A stretch of 64,000 nt of DNA. It comes from Bacteroidota bacterium. GTDB lineage: Bacteria > Bacteroidota > Bacteroidia > Bacteroidales > F082. The translations under genes were made by a program, and so were the position numbers. The stretch spans positions 1,426,001 through 1,490,000 of the forward strand of contig JADJXJ010000001.1 in assembly GCA_016715945.1 (NCBI GenBank). The letters are read 5' to 3'. Each line of letters opens with the position of its first letter. Position 1 is the stretch's first letter. The notes below the pieces were generated by a model. It was not told where the DNA came from, made no database searches, and worked only from the letters and a program-made list of their open reading frames with translations. Below, one piece after another: positions 41,211 through 49,616 of the stretch.

Positions 41211-41906
41211 ATGTTGCTTCAGACCCTATTGCAAATTCAACCGGTGCCCAACAGTCTGGGCGAAACTGCACAACCAGCCGAGATTTCACTCTCGGTTATC
41301 GAGCTTGCCATGAAAGGTGGCTGGATCATGCTGGTGCTGGCGGTGTTTTCGGTGGCAGCGGTTTATGTGTTTGTGGAGCGTTATCTGGCCATCACCAGGG
41401 CTTCGAAGCACGACAAAAACTTCATGAACAATATCAGGGAATATATCCACGCCGGCCGGCTCGATTCGGCCATAGCCCTGTGCCGCAATACCGATTCGCC
41501 CATCTCGCGCATGATCGAAAAAGGACTCTCCCGCCTGGGCAAACCGCTCAACGACATCAACGCGGCCATAGAGAACGTGGGGAAACTTGAAGTAAGCAAA
41601 CTCGAAAAAGGTGTGGCCGCCCTGGCTACCATTGCCGGCGCAGCCCCCATGCTCGGATTCCTGGGTACGGTTATCGGGATGATCCGCGCATTCTACGACA
41701 TGTCGATGGCAGGCAACAACATCGATATTGCCCTGCTGAGCACCGGCATCTATCAGGCCATGATCACCACGGTGGGCGGGCTCATCGTCGGTATTCTGGC
41801 TTTCATCTTTTACAATGTGCTGGTTTCGAGGATCGAAAAGGTGGTTTACCTGCTCGAGGCCCGCGCCACCGAGTTTATGGATGTGCTGCACGAACCTGCA
41901 CGCTAA
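41211..41906 (+). CDS. ExbB/TolQ/MotA-family proton channel protein
   Basis: 231 residues, three transmembrane helices. The first (about 34-53) is followed by a cytoplasmic region with LDSAIALCRNTDSPISRMIEKGL, then paired helices with ATIAGAAPMLGFLGTVIGMIRAF and LLSTGIYQAMITTVGGLIVGI, the conserved channel segments. It forms a pentamer around an ExbD/TolR dimer and turns proton flow into work on TonB. The following exbD and tonB genes define it as ExbB-like, though a TolQ role is possible since no pal or tolB is near. Confidence 0.92.
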   Translation: MLLQTLLQIQPVPNSLGETAQPAEISLSVIELAMKGGWIMLVLAVFSVAAVYVFVERYLAITRASKHDKNFMNNIREYIHAGRLDSAIALCRNTDSPISRMIEKGLSRLGKPLNDINAAIENVGKLEVSKLEKGVAALATIAGAAPMLGFLGTVIGMIRAFYDMSMAGNNIDIALLSTGIYQAMITTVGGLIVGILAFIFYNVLVSRIEKVVYLLEARATEFMDVLHEPAR

Positions 41907-41918
41907 TAATCCGGGCAT

Positions 41919-42332
41919 ATGGCAATTCAAACAAGAAACAAACGCATGGTCGCGTTCAGCATGGCATCCATGTCGGACCTGGTGTTCCTGTTGCTTATCT
42001 TTTTCATGCTCACCTCTACCCTTGTTGCGCCCAATGCCATCAAGCTGCTGTTGCCATCGAGCAACAGCAAAACCATGGCCAAACAAACGGTGACCGTTTA
42101 CATCAACGAGGCTTACGACTTTTTTATCGACGACACCCAGGTTGATCCGAAAATGCTCAGCCAGCTGCTTGCCCCCATGCTTGAGGGCGACGCCGAAGGC
42201 ACAGTGGTTTTGCGCAGCGATCACACCGTGCCGGTGCAGTATGTGGTAGATGTGATCGACGCTGTGAATGAGGTAAATAACCTTCAGAAAACCAACCATA
42301 AAGTGATACTGGCTACAAAACCCCGCAGATGA
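41919..42332 (+). CDS. ExbD/TolR-family biopolymer transport protein
   Basis: 137 residues. A short cytoplasmic start (MAIQTRNKRMVAFSMASMSD) leads to one helix SDLVFLLLIFFMLTSTLV. The Asp in SMSDLVFLLLIFFM corresponds to the proton-carrying Asp of ExbD/TolR. The periplasmic part is about 95 residues and ends VNNLQKTNHKVILATKP. It begins 12 bp after exbB and overlaps tonB by 4 bp. Confidence 0.92.
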   Translation: MAIQTRNKRMVAFSMASMSDLVFLLLIFFMLTSTLVAPNAIKLLLPSSNSKTMAKQTVTVYINEAYDFFIDDTQVDPKMLSQLLAPMLEGDAEGTVVLRSDHTVPVQYVVDVIDAVNEVNNLQKTNHKVILATKPRR

Positions 42333-43186
42333 ATCTCTACGGCAGTTATGGAAATGAGGAGCTGAGCAGCCGCGAAAAAAAAGACAGGCTGATTGCTGCG
42401 GTAGCAGCCATCGTGCTGCATGCCCTGCTGTTGCTTGCCCTGCTGTTTCTGGCACTGCGTACCCCCTTACCTTTGCCGGCCGAACAAGGCGTAGAGGTCA
42501 ATCTTGGTTATGCTGACCAGGGTATGGGACGGATTCAGCCGGTACAGGAATCGGCTGCAAGCCAGGCAGCTGCAACGCCAACGGCCGCACAACCTGCAAG
42601 GGAAGAATTTGTCACCCAAAACACCGAAGAAGCCCCTGCCCTGCCCGAAAGGCGCACCGAACGACCTGCCAGTCGCGACCTTCGCCCGGTGCGCACCGAG
42701 CCGGCACCCCGGCCACAGCCCGAGACACCTCCGGCCCAAACGCCACCCGCTGAGCCTCAGCCCCGCGTCAACGAGCGGGCTTTGTTCAGAGGCAGCGGCA
42801 CAGGAACAACAAGCGGATCGGAAGGCATCACCGGTCAAACAGGCGATCAGGGACGCCCCGATGGCCTGCGCGAAGTGACACGCTACGACGGCCAAGGCGG
42901 TCAGGGAGGCGGCCCGGCATTCAGCCTCGGTGGACGCGGCGCACGTTTTCTCGACAAACCCGGCAGCAACTTCAGGGAACAAGGCAATGTGGTGGTGGAT
43001 ATCTGGGTGGACAAAAACGGAAAAGTGGTTCGCGCCGAGGTGAGCCTGCGCGGCACCACCATCGTGGACAGCAACCTACGCAATCAATCCGTCAGGGCAG
43101 CACTCAACTCGAGCTTTACCCCCGACCCCAATGCCCCCGACCTCCAAAGAGGCACGATCACCTATACTTTTATCATAGGCAATTGA
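42329..43186 (+). CDS. TonB-family energy transducer
   Basis: 285 residues. A cytoplasmic N-terminus is followed by one helix (about 23-44, AAVAAIVLHALLLLALLFLAL), a long Pro/Ala/Glu-rich periplasmic linker (about 60-150), a Gly-rich stretch and a C-terminal TonB-like domain (GNVVVDIWVDKNGKVVRAEV and ALNSSFTPDPNAP). It spans the periplasm to energise outer-membrane transporters using ExbB/ExbD, encoded just upstream with a 4-bp overlap. The C-terminal sequence diverges from E. coli TonB but has the VxVxVDxxGxV pattern of Bacteroidota TonB proteins. Confidence 0.85.
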   Translation: MNLYGSYGNEELSSREKKDRLIAAVAAIVLHALLLLALLFLALRTPLPLPAEQGVEVNLGYADQGMGRIQPVQESAASQAAATPTAAQPAREEFVTQNTEEAPALPERRTERPASRDLRPVRTEPAPRPQPETPPAQTPPAEPQPRVNERALFRGSGTGTTSGSEGITGQTGDQGRPDGLREVTRYDGQGGQGGGPAFSLGGRGARFLDKPGSNFREQGNVVVDIWVDKNGKVVRAEVSLRGTTIVDSNLRNQSVRAALNSSFTPDPNAPDLQRGTITYTFIIGN

Positions 43187-43189
43187 TTC

Positions 43190-44476
43190 ATGAACTACAA
43201 CGACACCCTGGCCTGGATGTACGACAAGCTGCCCATGTTTCACCGCATCGGCGCCGCAGCCTATAAGGCCGACCTCTCCAATACCATCAGACTCCTCAAC
43301 CATCTCGGCAATCCCCAGCACCGTTTCAAAAGCATCCATATCGCCGGAACCAACGGAAAAGGCTCCACTTCGCACATGATTGCCTCGGTGCTGCAGGAAG
43401 CAGGTTACAAAACCGGACTCTTCACCTCGCCCCATCTTACCGACTACCGCGAACGCATCCGAATAAACGGAGAGATCATTGATAAAGAATATGTTACCGA
43501 TTTTATTACCACCCAAAGGCAGGCTTTTGAAGAAATGGGCCTCTCGTTTTTCGAGATGACCACCGGTCTTGCCTTCGAGTATTTTGCCAGTCAACTGGTG
43601 GATATTGCCGTCATAGAAACCGGCATGGGTGGCCGGCTCGACTCCACCAATCTGATCCGTCCGCTGGTGAGCGTGATTACCAATGTGGGCTATGACCACA
43701 TGCAGTTTCTGGGCGACACCCTGCCCCTCATCGCAAAGGAAAAAGCCGGCATCATGAAAGCAGATGTGCCGGTGGTAATCGGCGAATGGCATCGGGAAAC
43801 TTTCAGGGTCTTTGAACAGCATGCCGCTGAAGTGGGTGCGCCCCTCACCTGGGCCGAGAAAGTGTTCGATGCCGTGAGGATAGAAACCGGAAACCACCAG
43901 GTGCAAACTTTCGACCTGTGGAAAGACAGCACCCCTTTTGTGGAACAGCTGGAGTTTCCGTTGCTGGGCCATTATCAGCAAAAAAATCTGATCACCGCCT
44001 GCACCGCCCTCGATCTGCTGGGCAACCATTTCGACCTTGAAAAGAAACATTTCAAGGATGGCCTGGAAGCTGTGGTGCGCAACACCGGACTGCGGGGCCG
44101 CTGGCAAATCATCAGCCGCAACCCGCTGGCCATTGCCGATACCGGCCACAATGCCGACGGAATAAAAGAAGTGGTGATGCAGCTCAGACAGATGCAGTTT
44201 CAGCAGTTGCACTTTGTACTGGGCATGGTCAGCGACAAATCGCACGACGCCATCCTGCAGTTGTTGCCCCGTCATGCCGAATATTATTTCTGCCGGCCGG
44301 ATATTCCCCGTGGTCTTGCGGCCGAAACCCTGGCCAGGCAGGCCGAGGTGTACAACCTCCGCGGCAAGGTATTCGACTCTGTAAGAGATGCCTACCACGC
44401 TGCCCTGAACAATGCCCGGCCGGGCGACATGGTGTTCGTGGGCGGCAGCACGTTTGTAGTGGCCGAAGTGGTCTGA
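43190..44476 (+). CDS. folC: Folylpolyglutamate/dihydrofolate synthase
   Basis: 428 residues, cytoplasmic. FolC adds glutamate to dihydropteroate and to reduced folates. The ATP loop is IAGTNGKGSTS near 50-60, followed by GLFTSPHLTDYRERIRING, VIETGMGGRLDSTN and ITNVGYDHMQFLG; the C-terminal domain has GHNADGIKEV. These distinguish FolC from Mur ligases. It begins 3 bp after tonB and is probably co-transcribed with the Ton genes and the next CoA-binding gene. Confidence 0.94.
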   Translation: MNYNDTLAWMYDKLPMFHRIGAAAYKADLSNTIRLLNHLGNPQHRFKSIHIAGTNGKGSTSHMIASVLQEAGYKTGLFTSPHLTDYRERIRINGEIIDKEYVTDFITTQRQAFEEMGLSFFEMTTGLAFEYFASQLVDIAVIETGMGGRLDSTNLIRPLVSVITNVGYDHMQFLGDTLPLIAKEKAGIMKADVPVVIGEWHRETFRVFEQHAAEVGAPLTWAEKVFDAVRIETGNHQVQTFDLWKDSTPFVEQLEFPLLGHYQQKNLITACTALDLLGNHFDLEKKHFKDGLEAVVRNTGLRGRWQIISRNPLAIADTGHNADGIKEVVMQLRQMQFQQLHFVLGMVSDKSHDAILQLLPRHAEYYFCRPDIPRGLAAETLARQAEVYNLRGKVFDSVRDAYHAALNNARPGDMVFVGGSTFVVAEVV

Positions 44477-44497
44477 ACCATCTAACAAATAATAATC

Positions 44498-44953
44498 ATG
44501 AAAAAAGCAAACCTTGCCCAGATCAAAGAGTTTCAGCGATACCGCAACACTGCAATTGTTGGCATATCTCGCGACCCAAAGAAGTTCGGATACCAGCTCG
44601 CCGAAATGCTCCTGGCGCAAGGCTACCACCTTCGGCCCATCCACCCCGATGCAGAAGAGATTCTCGGCCTGAAGTGTTTCAGATCGGTCAGTGAGCTGCC
44701 TCCGGATACGGATTCCATGATCATCGTCACTCCCAAAGAAGCAACCGCCACCTACCTGTCGGAAGCACTGGCAGCCGGCATCAGGCAGATCTGGATCCAG
44801 CAGTTTTCTGATTCCCCCGAAAGCGTCGGGATAGCGGCCCAAAGTGAGGCAAATGTCATATTTGGTCGCTGCCTGTTTATGTATTCCAACCCCAAGGGCA
44901 TCCATCGTTTTCATGCCCGCCTGGCGAAGCTTTTTGGTGTAAAGGCCAGATAA
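44498..44953 (+). CDS. CoA-binding-domain protein (YccU-like)
   Basis: 151 residues, a single Rossmann-type CoA-binding domain. The start NTAIVGISRDPKKFGYQLAEML and the later IHPDAEEILGLKCFRSVSELP match stand-alone CoA-binding proteins related to the N-terminal part of succinyl-CoA synthetase alpha. No catalytic His domain is present, and cellular roles of these small proteins are unclear. It lies 21 bp after folC and its stop abuts the convergent acyltransferase gene. Confidence 0.86.
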   Translation: MKKANLAQIKEFQRYRNTAIVGISRDPKKFGYQLAEMLLAQGYHLRPIHPDAEEILGLKCFRSVSELPPDTDSMIIVTPKEATATYLSEALAAGIRQIWIQQFSDSPESVGIAAQSEANVIFGRCLFMYSNPKGIHRFHARLAKLFGVKAR

Positions 44954-45529
44954 TCAAGCCTCCTGTACGCCCGTCTGATACATCGGGCTGAGGTTGAACT
45001 TTTCGGGGTGACGGGCAGTCTTGTCTTTATAGAAGTCCTGAATGATTTTGAAGTCCACATCAAAATCGCCGGTTGGGTAAATCACCGGTCCGAAGCCGCC
45101 AACCCTGCGCTTGTAATCGATGAACCCAATGACGATGGGCACATTGGCCCGCAGGGCGATGTAATAAAAGCCACGTTTCCATTCTGTTACCAGCCTTCGT
45201 GTGCCCTCGGGTGTGATGATCACGTTGAGCACATCGTAATGATCGAACATCTCGGCAACCTGTTCTACCAGATTGTTGCTTTTTTTGCGATCGACAGGGA
45301 TGCCCCCCAATGCTTTTACCAGCCCACCCAGAGGGTGATCGAAAGCCTCCCGCTTGATCAGAAACCGCACAGGCACACCCAGCTTCCAGTAGGCAAGCCT
45401 GCCAATCACAAAATCCCAGTTGCTGGTATGCGGAGCAGCGATGATGACGCACTTTTTGATGTGCGGAGGCACCGAGCCGGTGACTTTCCACCTGATCAGC
45501 CAAAGGATAAACCCGGAAATGTATTTCAT
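44954..45529 (-). CDS. PlsC-family 1-acylglycerol-3-phosphate acyltransferase-like protein
   Basis: 191 residues. The acyltransferase motif I is HTSNWD (His34, Asp39) and motif III is PEGTR (107-111), with FLIKREAF and GGIPVDRKK between them, as in the PlsC family. It probably transfers an acyl chain to a lysophospholipid or related acceptor at the inner membrane. The short length and the HTSNWD form are common in Bacteroidota paralogues whose acceptor is not established, so plsC itself is not assigned. It is convergent with the CoA-binding gene with no gap. Confidence 0.85.
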   Translation of the reverse strand: MKYISGFILWLIRWKVTGSVPPHIKKCVIIAAPHTSNWDFVIGRLAYWKLGVPVRFLIKREAFDHPLGGLVKALGGIPVDRKKSNNLVEQVAEMFDHYDVLNVIITPEGTRRLVTEWKRGFYYIALRANVPIVIGFIDYKRRVGGFGPVIYPTGDFDVDFKIIQDFYKDKTARHPEKFNLSPMYQTGVQEA

Positions 45530-45592
45530 GGGCTTCAGATTTGGTGGGCTAAAATAGGTTTTTACAGCCCAGCTTTTACAAAGCTCTACAAA

Positions 45593-47728
45593 TCAATTAC
45601 TTACAACAGTAAAACGGGCAATGCTTACTTTGTTGCCCGTTTGCAATTGCAGATGGTAAATGCCCGGGGAAAGTCCTTTCAGATAGAGCACCGGATTGTC
45701 GGACGTAAGTTGCCTGCTGAACATCAACCTGCCATCAGCGCTGAAAACGCTGACTGTGGCCTGGCCCGAAATCTCGGGCGACATGAGTTGCAGTTTGTCG
45801 CTTGCAGGATTGGGAAACACCCTGAGCACAGACAATGTATTGTCGCCCAGGCCCACATACCAGGTCATGAACTGCAGCGGAGCTGACCAATTGCTCACAT
45901 AAACGTTCTCGCACCATGCCCTGACGTACACCTCATACGTGGTTTGAGGATTCAGGCCCTCAAGCAGGTACGATGGCTGGTTCAGTCCCTGGATGAGCGT
46001 GCCTTCGGTATTGGGATTAAAACCGGGAAGTCCCCAGGCCAGGTCCCAGGCCTGAACAGAGGCAGGCGAAACCCACGAAAGATGAGCAAACTGTTCCCCA
46101 AGGGCCAGGATGGAAAGCGAAAGCGGTTCCGGACAAACCATAACCTGCTGGAAAACAGCTGTAAGCGAACGGTTGGCCAGGGCCACAAAACTGTAGGTGG
46201 CCTCCTGCGAAACGGTTTGTCCCTGCTCGGTCCATGCCACAAACTGATAGCCGCTGTTGGCCTGAGCGGTAACTGTAACCGTCTGGCCGTAGGTGTACAC
46301 CCCGCCTCCACCCACAGTACCGTGCTCCGGACTGGATGCAGCCACTTCGATAACAAACGTCTTGAGCGAAAACCTCGCTGTGAGCGCCAATGCGGAAGCC
46401 GGCATGGAAAACGTGTAAACCGGATCGGTTGACAGGATGGTGCTTCCCTGGTTCCAGCTCATGAAGTTATACTCCGGATTTGGAACGGCTTCCACGGTAA
46501 CCTGAGTATTGTAGGCATAATTGCCTGCTCCGCTTGCCTGTCCGGCACCTGAGGGATTCACGACGATCTGAAGCGGATAAAGTATCTGTTGAAAATTGGC
46601 CTGCAGCTGCAATGGCGAGGCAGGCATGTTGAAAGTGTAGGTTTGGCTGGTCGAAACAGTCTGACCGTTGGCCGTCCAGCCGGTAAATTCCCAGCCTGTC
46701 AGCGGCTCTGCCTGCACCGTAACCTGGGTATTGTAGAAATAATTTCCTGCCCCGCTGACTGTTCCGCTGCCTTCGGGATGGACTGCGATTTGCAGGGGAT
46801 AGGCAATCTGCTCAAAGTTGGCCCAAAGCAAAAGGTTGGAAGCGGGCATGGTGAAAGTGTAGTTGGGATCGGTCGAAACCAGCTGGCCATCGAGCATCCA
46901 GCCGGTAAACGCCCAGCCGGTGTTTGGCACGGCCTGCACCTGCACTGTTTGACCGAAAGTGTAGGTCCCGGCCCCGCTCACACTCCCGCCCGCAGTCGGA
47001 TTCGACTGAAGCTGAAGCACATACGAATTTAACCCAAAATTAGCCGTAAGGGTAACATTTTCGGCTGGCATAGGGTAATCGAATTCAGGCAGGGTGGAAA
47101 CCACCTGCGCATCGCGCGTCCAGTTGATGAAATAATAGCCCGGATTGGCAATGGCCGAAAGGCTGGCCGATTGTCCCGGCAGGTAGGCCCCTGCCCCGCT
47201 GAGTACTCCGGCTTGCGGAGGGGAGGAAAGCAGGTCGAGCTGCCAGGTTTGCAATACCATCCCGTTCTGGTAGTTCACCGGAAGCAGGCTGTTCAAACCG
47301 GCTACCTGGCTGCCGTGCATGAACGTGAGCGGCACATCGCCCACAGCCAGACGCGTAAAATTGAGGTAAAACATCACCACCGGCTCGGTGCAATTGATGG
47401 GCGCCTGCACATTGGAATACTGCAAACTCAGCATACCGTTTACGGGGATGGCGGCCACATTGCTCACAGCGCCAGGACTGATGCCGGCAAACTGAAGTTT
47501 CTGGTTATCGTAACTCAGAAAAAGATGAAAACCTGTCACAGCACCCAGACCCGGGCCTCCCATACGGATGGGAACCTGTATGAAACTATTTTGGCCATCA
47601 GGCTGCACACCTGCCTGCTGAGCCCTCAGAAAGTGCTCAGGTTGAACAAGAAGCTGTGCACTTGTTTTCGAATGAATTTGAATCAGCAACAGCAGCAACA
47701 GCAGACTGAGCAATTTGCGCACATACAT
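45593..47728 (-). CDS. T9SS-sorted repeat protein: cohesin-like domain, InlB-type repeats, Fn3
   Basis: 711 residues. Signal peptide MYVRKLLSLLLLLLLIQIHS; then a domain (about 26-160) with VPIRMGGPGLGAVTGFHLFLSYDNQ-like sequence resembling cohesin/carbohydrate-binding folds; five repeats of about 75-80 residues (about 170-560) with SGAGxYxxGQxVxVxA, GWxFxGW and YxFxMPAS...LxAxF signatures, i.e. divergent InlB B-repeats; a fibronectin III-like domain (about 565-640, NPQTTYEVYVRAWCEN); and a C-terminal T9SS sorting domain (VFPNPASDKLQL, SPGIYHLQLQTG). It is probably a surface protein exported by the T9SS encoded at 26893-38709. The long upstream open frame overlaps lepA and is ignored. Function unknown; adhesion is a guess from the domains. 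Confidence 0.83.
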   Translation of the reverse strand: MYVRKLLSLLLLLLLIQIHSKTSAQLLVQPEHFLRAQQAGVQPDGQNSFIQVPIRMGGPGLGAVTGFHLFLSYDNQKLQFAGISPGAVSNVAAIPVNGMLSLQYSNVQAPINCTEPVVMFYLNFTRLAVGDVPLTFMHGSQVAGLNSLLPVNYQNGMVLQTWQLDLLSSPPQAGVLSGAGAYLPGQSASLSAIANPGYYFINWTRDAQVVSTLPEFDYPMPAENVTLTANFGLNSYVLQLQSNPTAGGSVSGAGTYTFGQTVQVQAVPNTGWAFTGWMLDGQLVSTDPNYTFTMPASNLLLWANFEQIAYPLQIAVHPEGSGTVSGAGNYFYNTQVTVQAEPLTGWEFTGWTANGQTVSTSQTYTFNMPASPLQLQANFQQILYPLQIVVNPSGAGQASGAGNYAYNTQVTVEAVPNPEYNFMSWNQGSTILSTDPVYTFSMPASALALTARFSLKTFVIEVAASSPEHGTVGGGGVYTYGQTVTVTAQANSGYQFVAWTEQGQTVSQEATYSFVALANRSLTAVFQQVMVCPEPLSLSILALGEQFAHLSWVSPASVQAWDLAWGLPGFNPNTEGTLIQGLNQPSYLLEGLNPQTTYEVYVRAWCENVYVSNWSAPLQFMTWYVGLGDNTLSVLRVFPNPASDKLQLMSPEISGQATVSVFSADGRLMFSRQLTSDNPVLYLKGLSPGIYHLQLQTGNKVSIARFTVVSN

Positions 47729-47753
47729 TGGTAAAGATCTTGTAAACAATGAG

Positions 47754-49544
47754 TTAATCCAGCTTAAGGACAGCAAGGAATGCACTTTGAGGCACTTCGA
47801 CATTGCCCACCTGACGCATACGCTTCTTTCCTTTTTTTTGCTTTTCGAGCAGCTTGCGCTTGCGCGAGATATCGCCACCATAGCATTTGGCAGTTACGTC
47901 CTTACGCAGCGCTTTCACTGTTTCGCGGGCGATGATCTTGGAACCTATGGCAGCCTGAATGGCAATATCGAACTGCTGACGCGGGATGAGCTCTTTCAGC
48001 TTTTCGCACATGCGCCTGCCGAAATTGTAGGCATGATCGCGATGAATGAGCGTTGAGAGGGCGTCCACCGACTCGCCGTTGAGCAGCACATCGAGTTTGA
48101 CCAGGTTGGCCTGCTTGTAGCCGGCAATGTGGTAATCGAAAGAGGCATAGCCCCTGGAAATGGACTTGAGTTTGTCGTAAAAATCGAAAACTATCTCGCT
48201 AAGCGGCATCTCGAAGGTCACCTCCACCCGGTCGGAAGTGAGGTACACCTGGTTTTTCAACACGCCACGCTTGTCGATGCACAAGGTCATGATCGAGCCA
48301 ATGTACTCCGATTTGGAGATAATTTGGGCAATGATATATGGTTCTTCAATGTAGTCGAGTTTGGTTGGGTCGGGCAATCCGCTGGGGTTGTGCACTTCGA
48401 TCATTTCGCCCGAGGTGGTATAGGCCTTGTACTGCACATTGGGCACGGTGGTGATCACGTCCATATCGAATTCGCGATCGAGGCGCTCCTGGATGATTTC
48501 CATATGCAGCAGGCCGAGGAAGCCGCAACGGAATCCGAAGCCTAAGGCAGCCGACGACTCAGGTTCGAAAACCAGCGAAGCATCGTTGAGCTGCAGCTTT
48601 TCGATGGAGGCACGCAGCTCTTCGTAGTCATCCGGGTCAACAGGATAGATACCCGCAAAAACCATGGGCTTTACATGTTCAAAACCGGCTATGGCCGTTG
48701 GACTGGGCCGGTCCACATGGGTGATGGTATCGCCCACTTTCACCTCGCGCGACGATTTGATTCCCGAGATGATGTAGCCCACATCGCCGGCCGAAAGGGT
48801 TTGCCTGGGCACCTGCCTGAGTTTGAGCACCCCGATTTCGTCGGCATCGTATTCCTTACCGGTGGCGATAAACTTCACGTGGTCGCCTTTGCGGAGCGTG
48901 CCGTTTATGATGCGGAAGTAGGCGATAATGCCTCTGAATGAGTTGAATACGGAGTCGAAGATAAGTGCCTGGAGGGGTGCATCGGGATCGCCTTTCGGAG
49001 GGGGGATGCGTTTTACGATTGCTTTCAGCACCTCGTCCACACCAAAACCAGTTTTGGCGCTTACCCTCAGAATGTCGGTACGCTCGCATCCGATCAGGTC
49101 AACAATCTGGTCTTCTACCTCATCGGGCATGGCGCTGTCCATGTCGATTTTGTTCATCACGGGGATGATTTCGAGGTCGTTGTTCAGCGCGAGGTAAAGG
49201 TTCGAAATGGTCTGGGCCTGAATACCCTGGGTGGCATCCACCACCAGCAATGCCCCTTCGCAGGCGGCTATGCTTCGCGATACCTCGTAGGAAAAATCCA
49301 CGTGGCCGGGGGTGTCGATCAGGTTGAGGATATAGCGTTCGCCTTCAAACTCATATTCCATCTGGATGGCGTGGCTCTTGATGGTGATGCCGCGTTCCCT
49401 TTCCAGGTCCATGCTGTCGAGCACCTGTTCTTTTTGTTCGCGCTGTTCGAGGGTGTTGGTCAGGTCGAGCAGGCGGTCGGCCAGGGTGCTTTTGCCGTGG
49501 TCAATATGGGCAATAATACAGAAGTTGCGTATATGCTTCATCAT
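47754..49544 (-). CDS. lepA: Elongation factor 4 (LepA)
   Basis: 596-residue ribosome-associated GTPase that acts in initiation and back-translocation. G1 motif AHIDHGKST at 12-20, switch region ERGITIKSHAI, G3 DTPGHVDF, G4 NKIDMD; C-terminal LepA-specific domain with YKQANLVKLDVLLNGESVDALS and GDISRKRKLLEKQKKGKKRM. MKHIRNF is the normal N-terminus; two adjacent ATGs (49544, 49541) are possible. A strong -7 box sits only 4 bp upstream of the first ATG, suggesting a leaderless or near-leaderless mRNA. Confidence 0.96.
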   Translation of the reverse strand: MMKHIRNFCIIAHIDHGKSTLADRLLDLTNTLEQREQKEQVLDSMDLERERGITIKSHAIQMEYEFEGERYILNLIDTPGHVDFSYEVSRSIAACEGALLVVDATQGIQAQTISNLYLALNNDLEIIPVMNKIDMDSAMPDEVEDQIVDLIGCERTDILRVSAKTGFGVDEVLKAIVKRIPPPKGDPDAPLQALIFDSVFNSFRGIIAYFRIINGTLRKGDHVKFIATGKEYDADEIGVLKLRQVPRQTLSAGDVGYIISGIKSSREVKVGDTITHVDRPSPTAIAGFEHVKPMVFAGIYPVDPDDYEELRASIEKLQLNDASLVFEPESSAALGFGFRCGFLGLLHMEIIQERLDREFDMDVITTVPNVQYKAYTTSGEMIEVHNPSGLPDPTKLDYIEEPYIIAQIISKSEYIGSIMTLCIDKRGVLKNQVYLTSDRVEVTFEMPLSEIVFDFYDKLKSISRGYASFDYHIAGYKQANLVKLDVLLNGESVDALSTLIHRDHAYNFGRRMCEKLKELIPRQQFDIAIQAAIGSKIIARETVKALRKDVTAKCYGGDISRKRKLLEKQKKGKKRMRQVGNVEVPQSAFLAVLKLD

Positions 49545-49547
49545 GCC

Positions 49548-49556
49548 GCAAAGTTA
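49548..49556 (-). promoter_or_regulatory. -7 box directly before lepA
   Basis: Minus strand TAACTTTGC, a full TAnnTTTGC match ending 3 bases before the ATG at 49544. No -33 TTG at 19-21 bp. If used, transcription would begin at or within the start codon. Confidence 0.38.
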
Positions 49557-49616
49557 CAACAAATGAGGCATCTTGCTCATGGCGGGTCAAAAATAGGAAG
49601 GCGCTCAGGGCGGGGT

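Noticed and set aside
41286..42455. 389-codon open frame on the minus strand
   Set aside because: Antisense to exbB and exbD; low-complexity His/Gln-rich product typical of a shadow frame.
43076..44914. 612-codon open frame on the minus strand
   Set aside because: It lies wholly antisense to folC and the CoA-binding gene, has no recognisable domain, and reflects codon bias of the real genes.
45593..47728. Repetitive DNA as a possible CRISPR or tandem-repeat array
   Set aside because: The repetition is at protein level, InlB-type repeats with diverged codons, not short exact DNA repeats with spacers.
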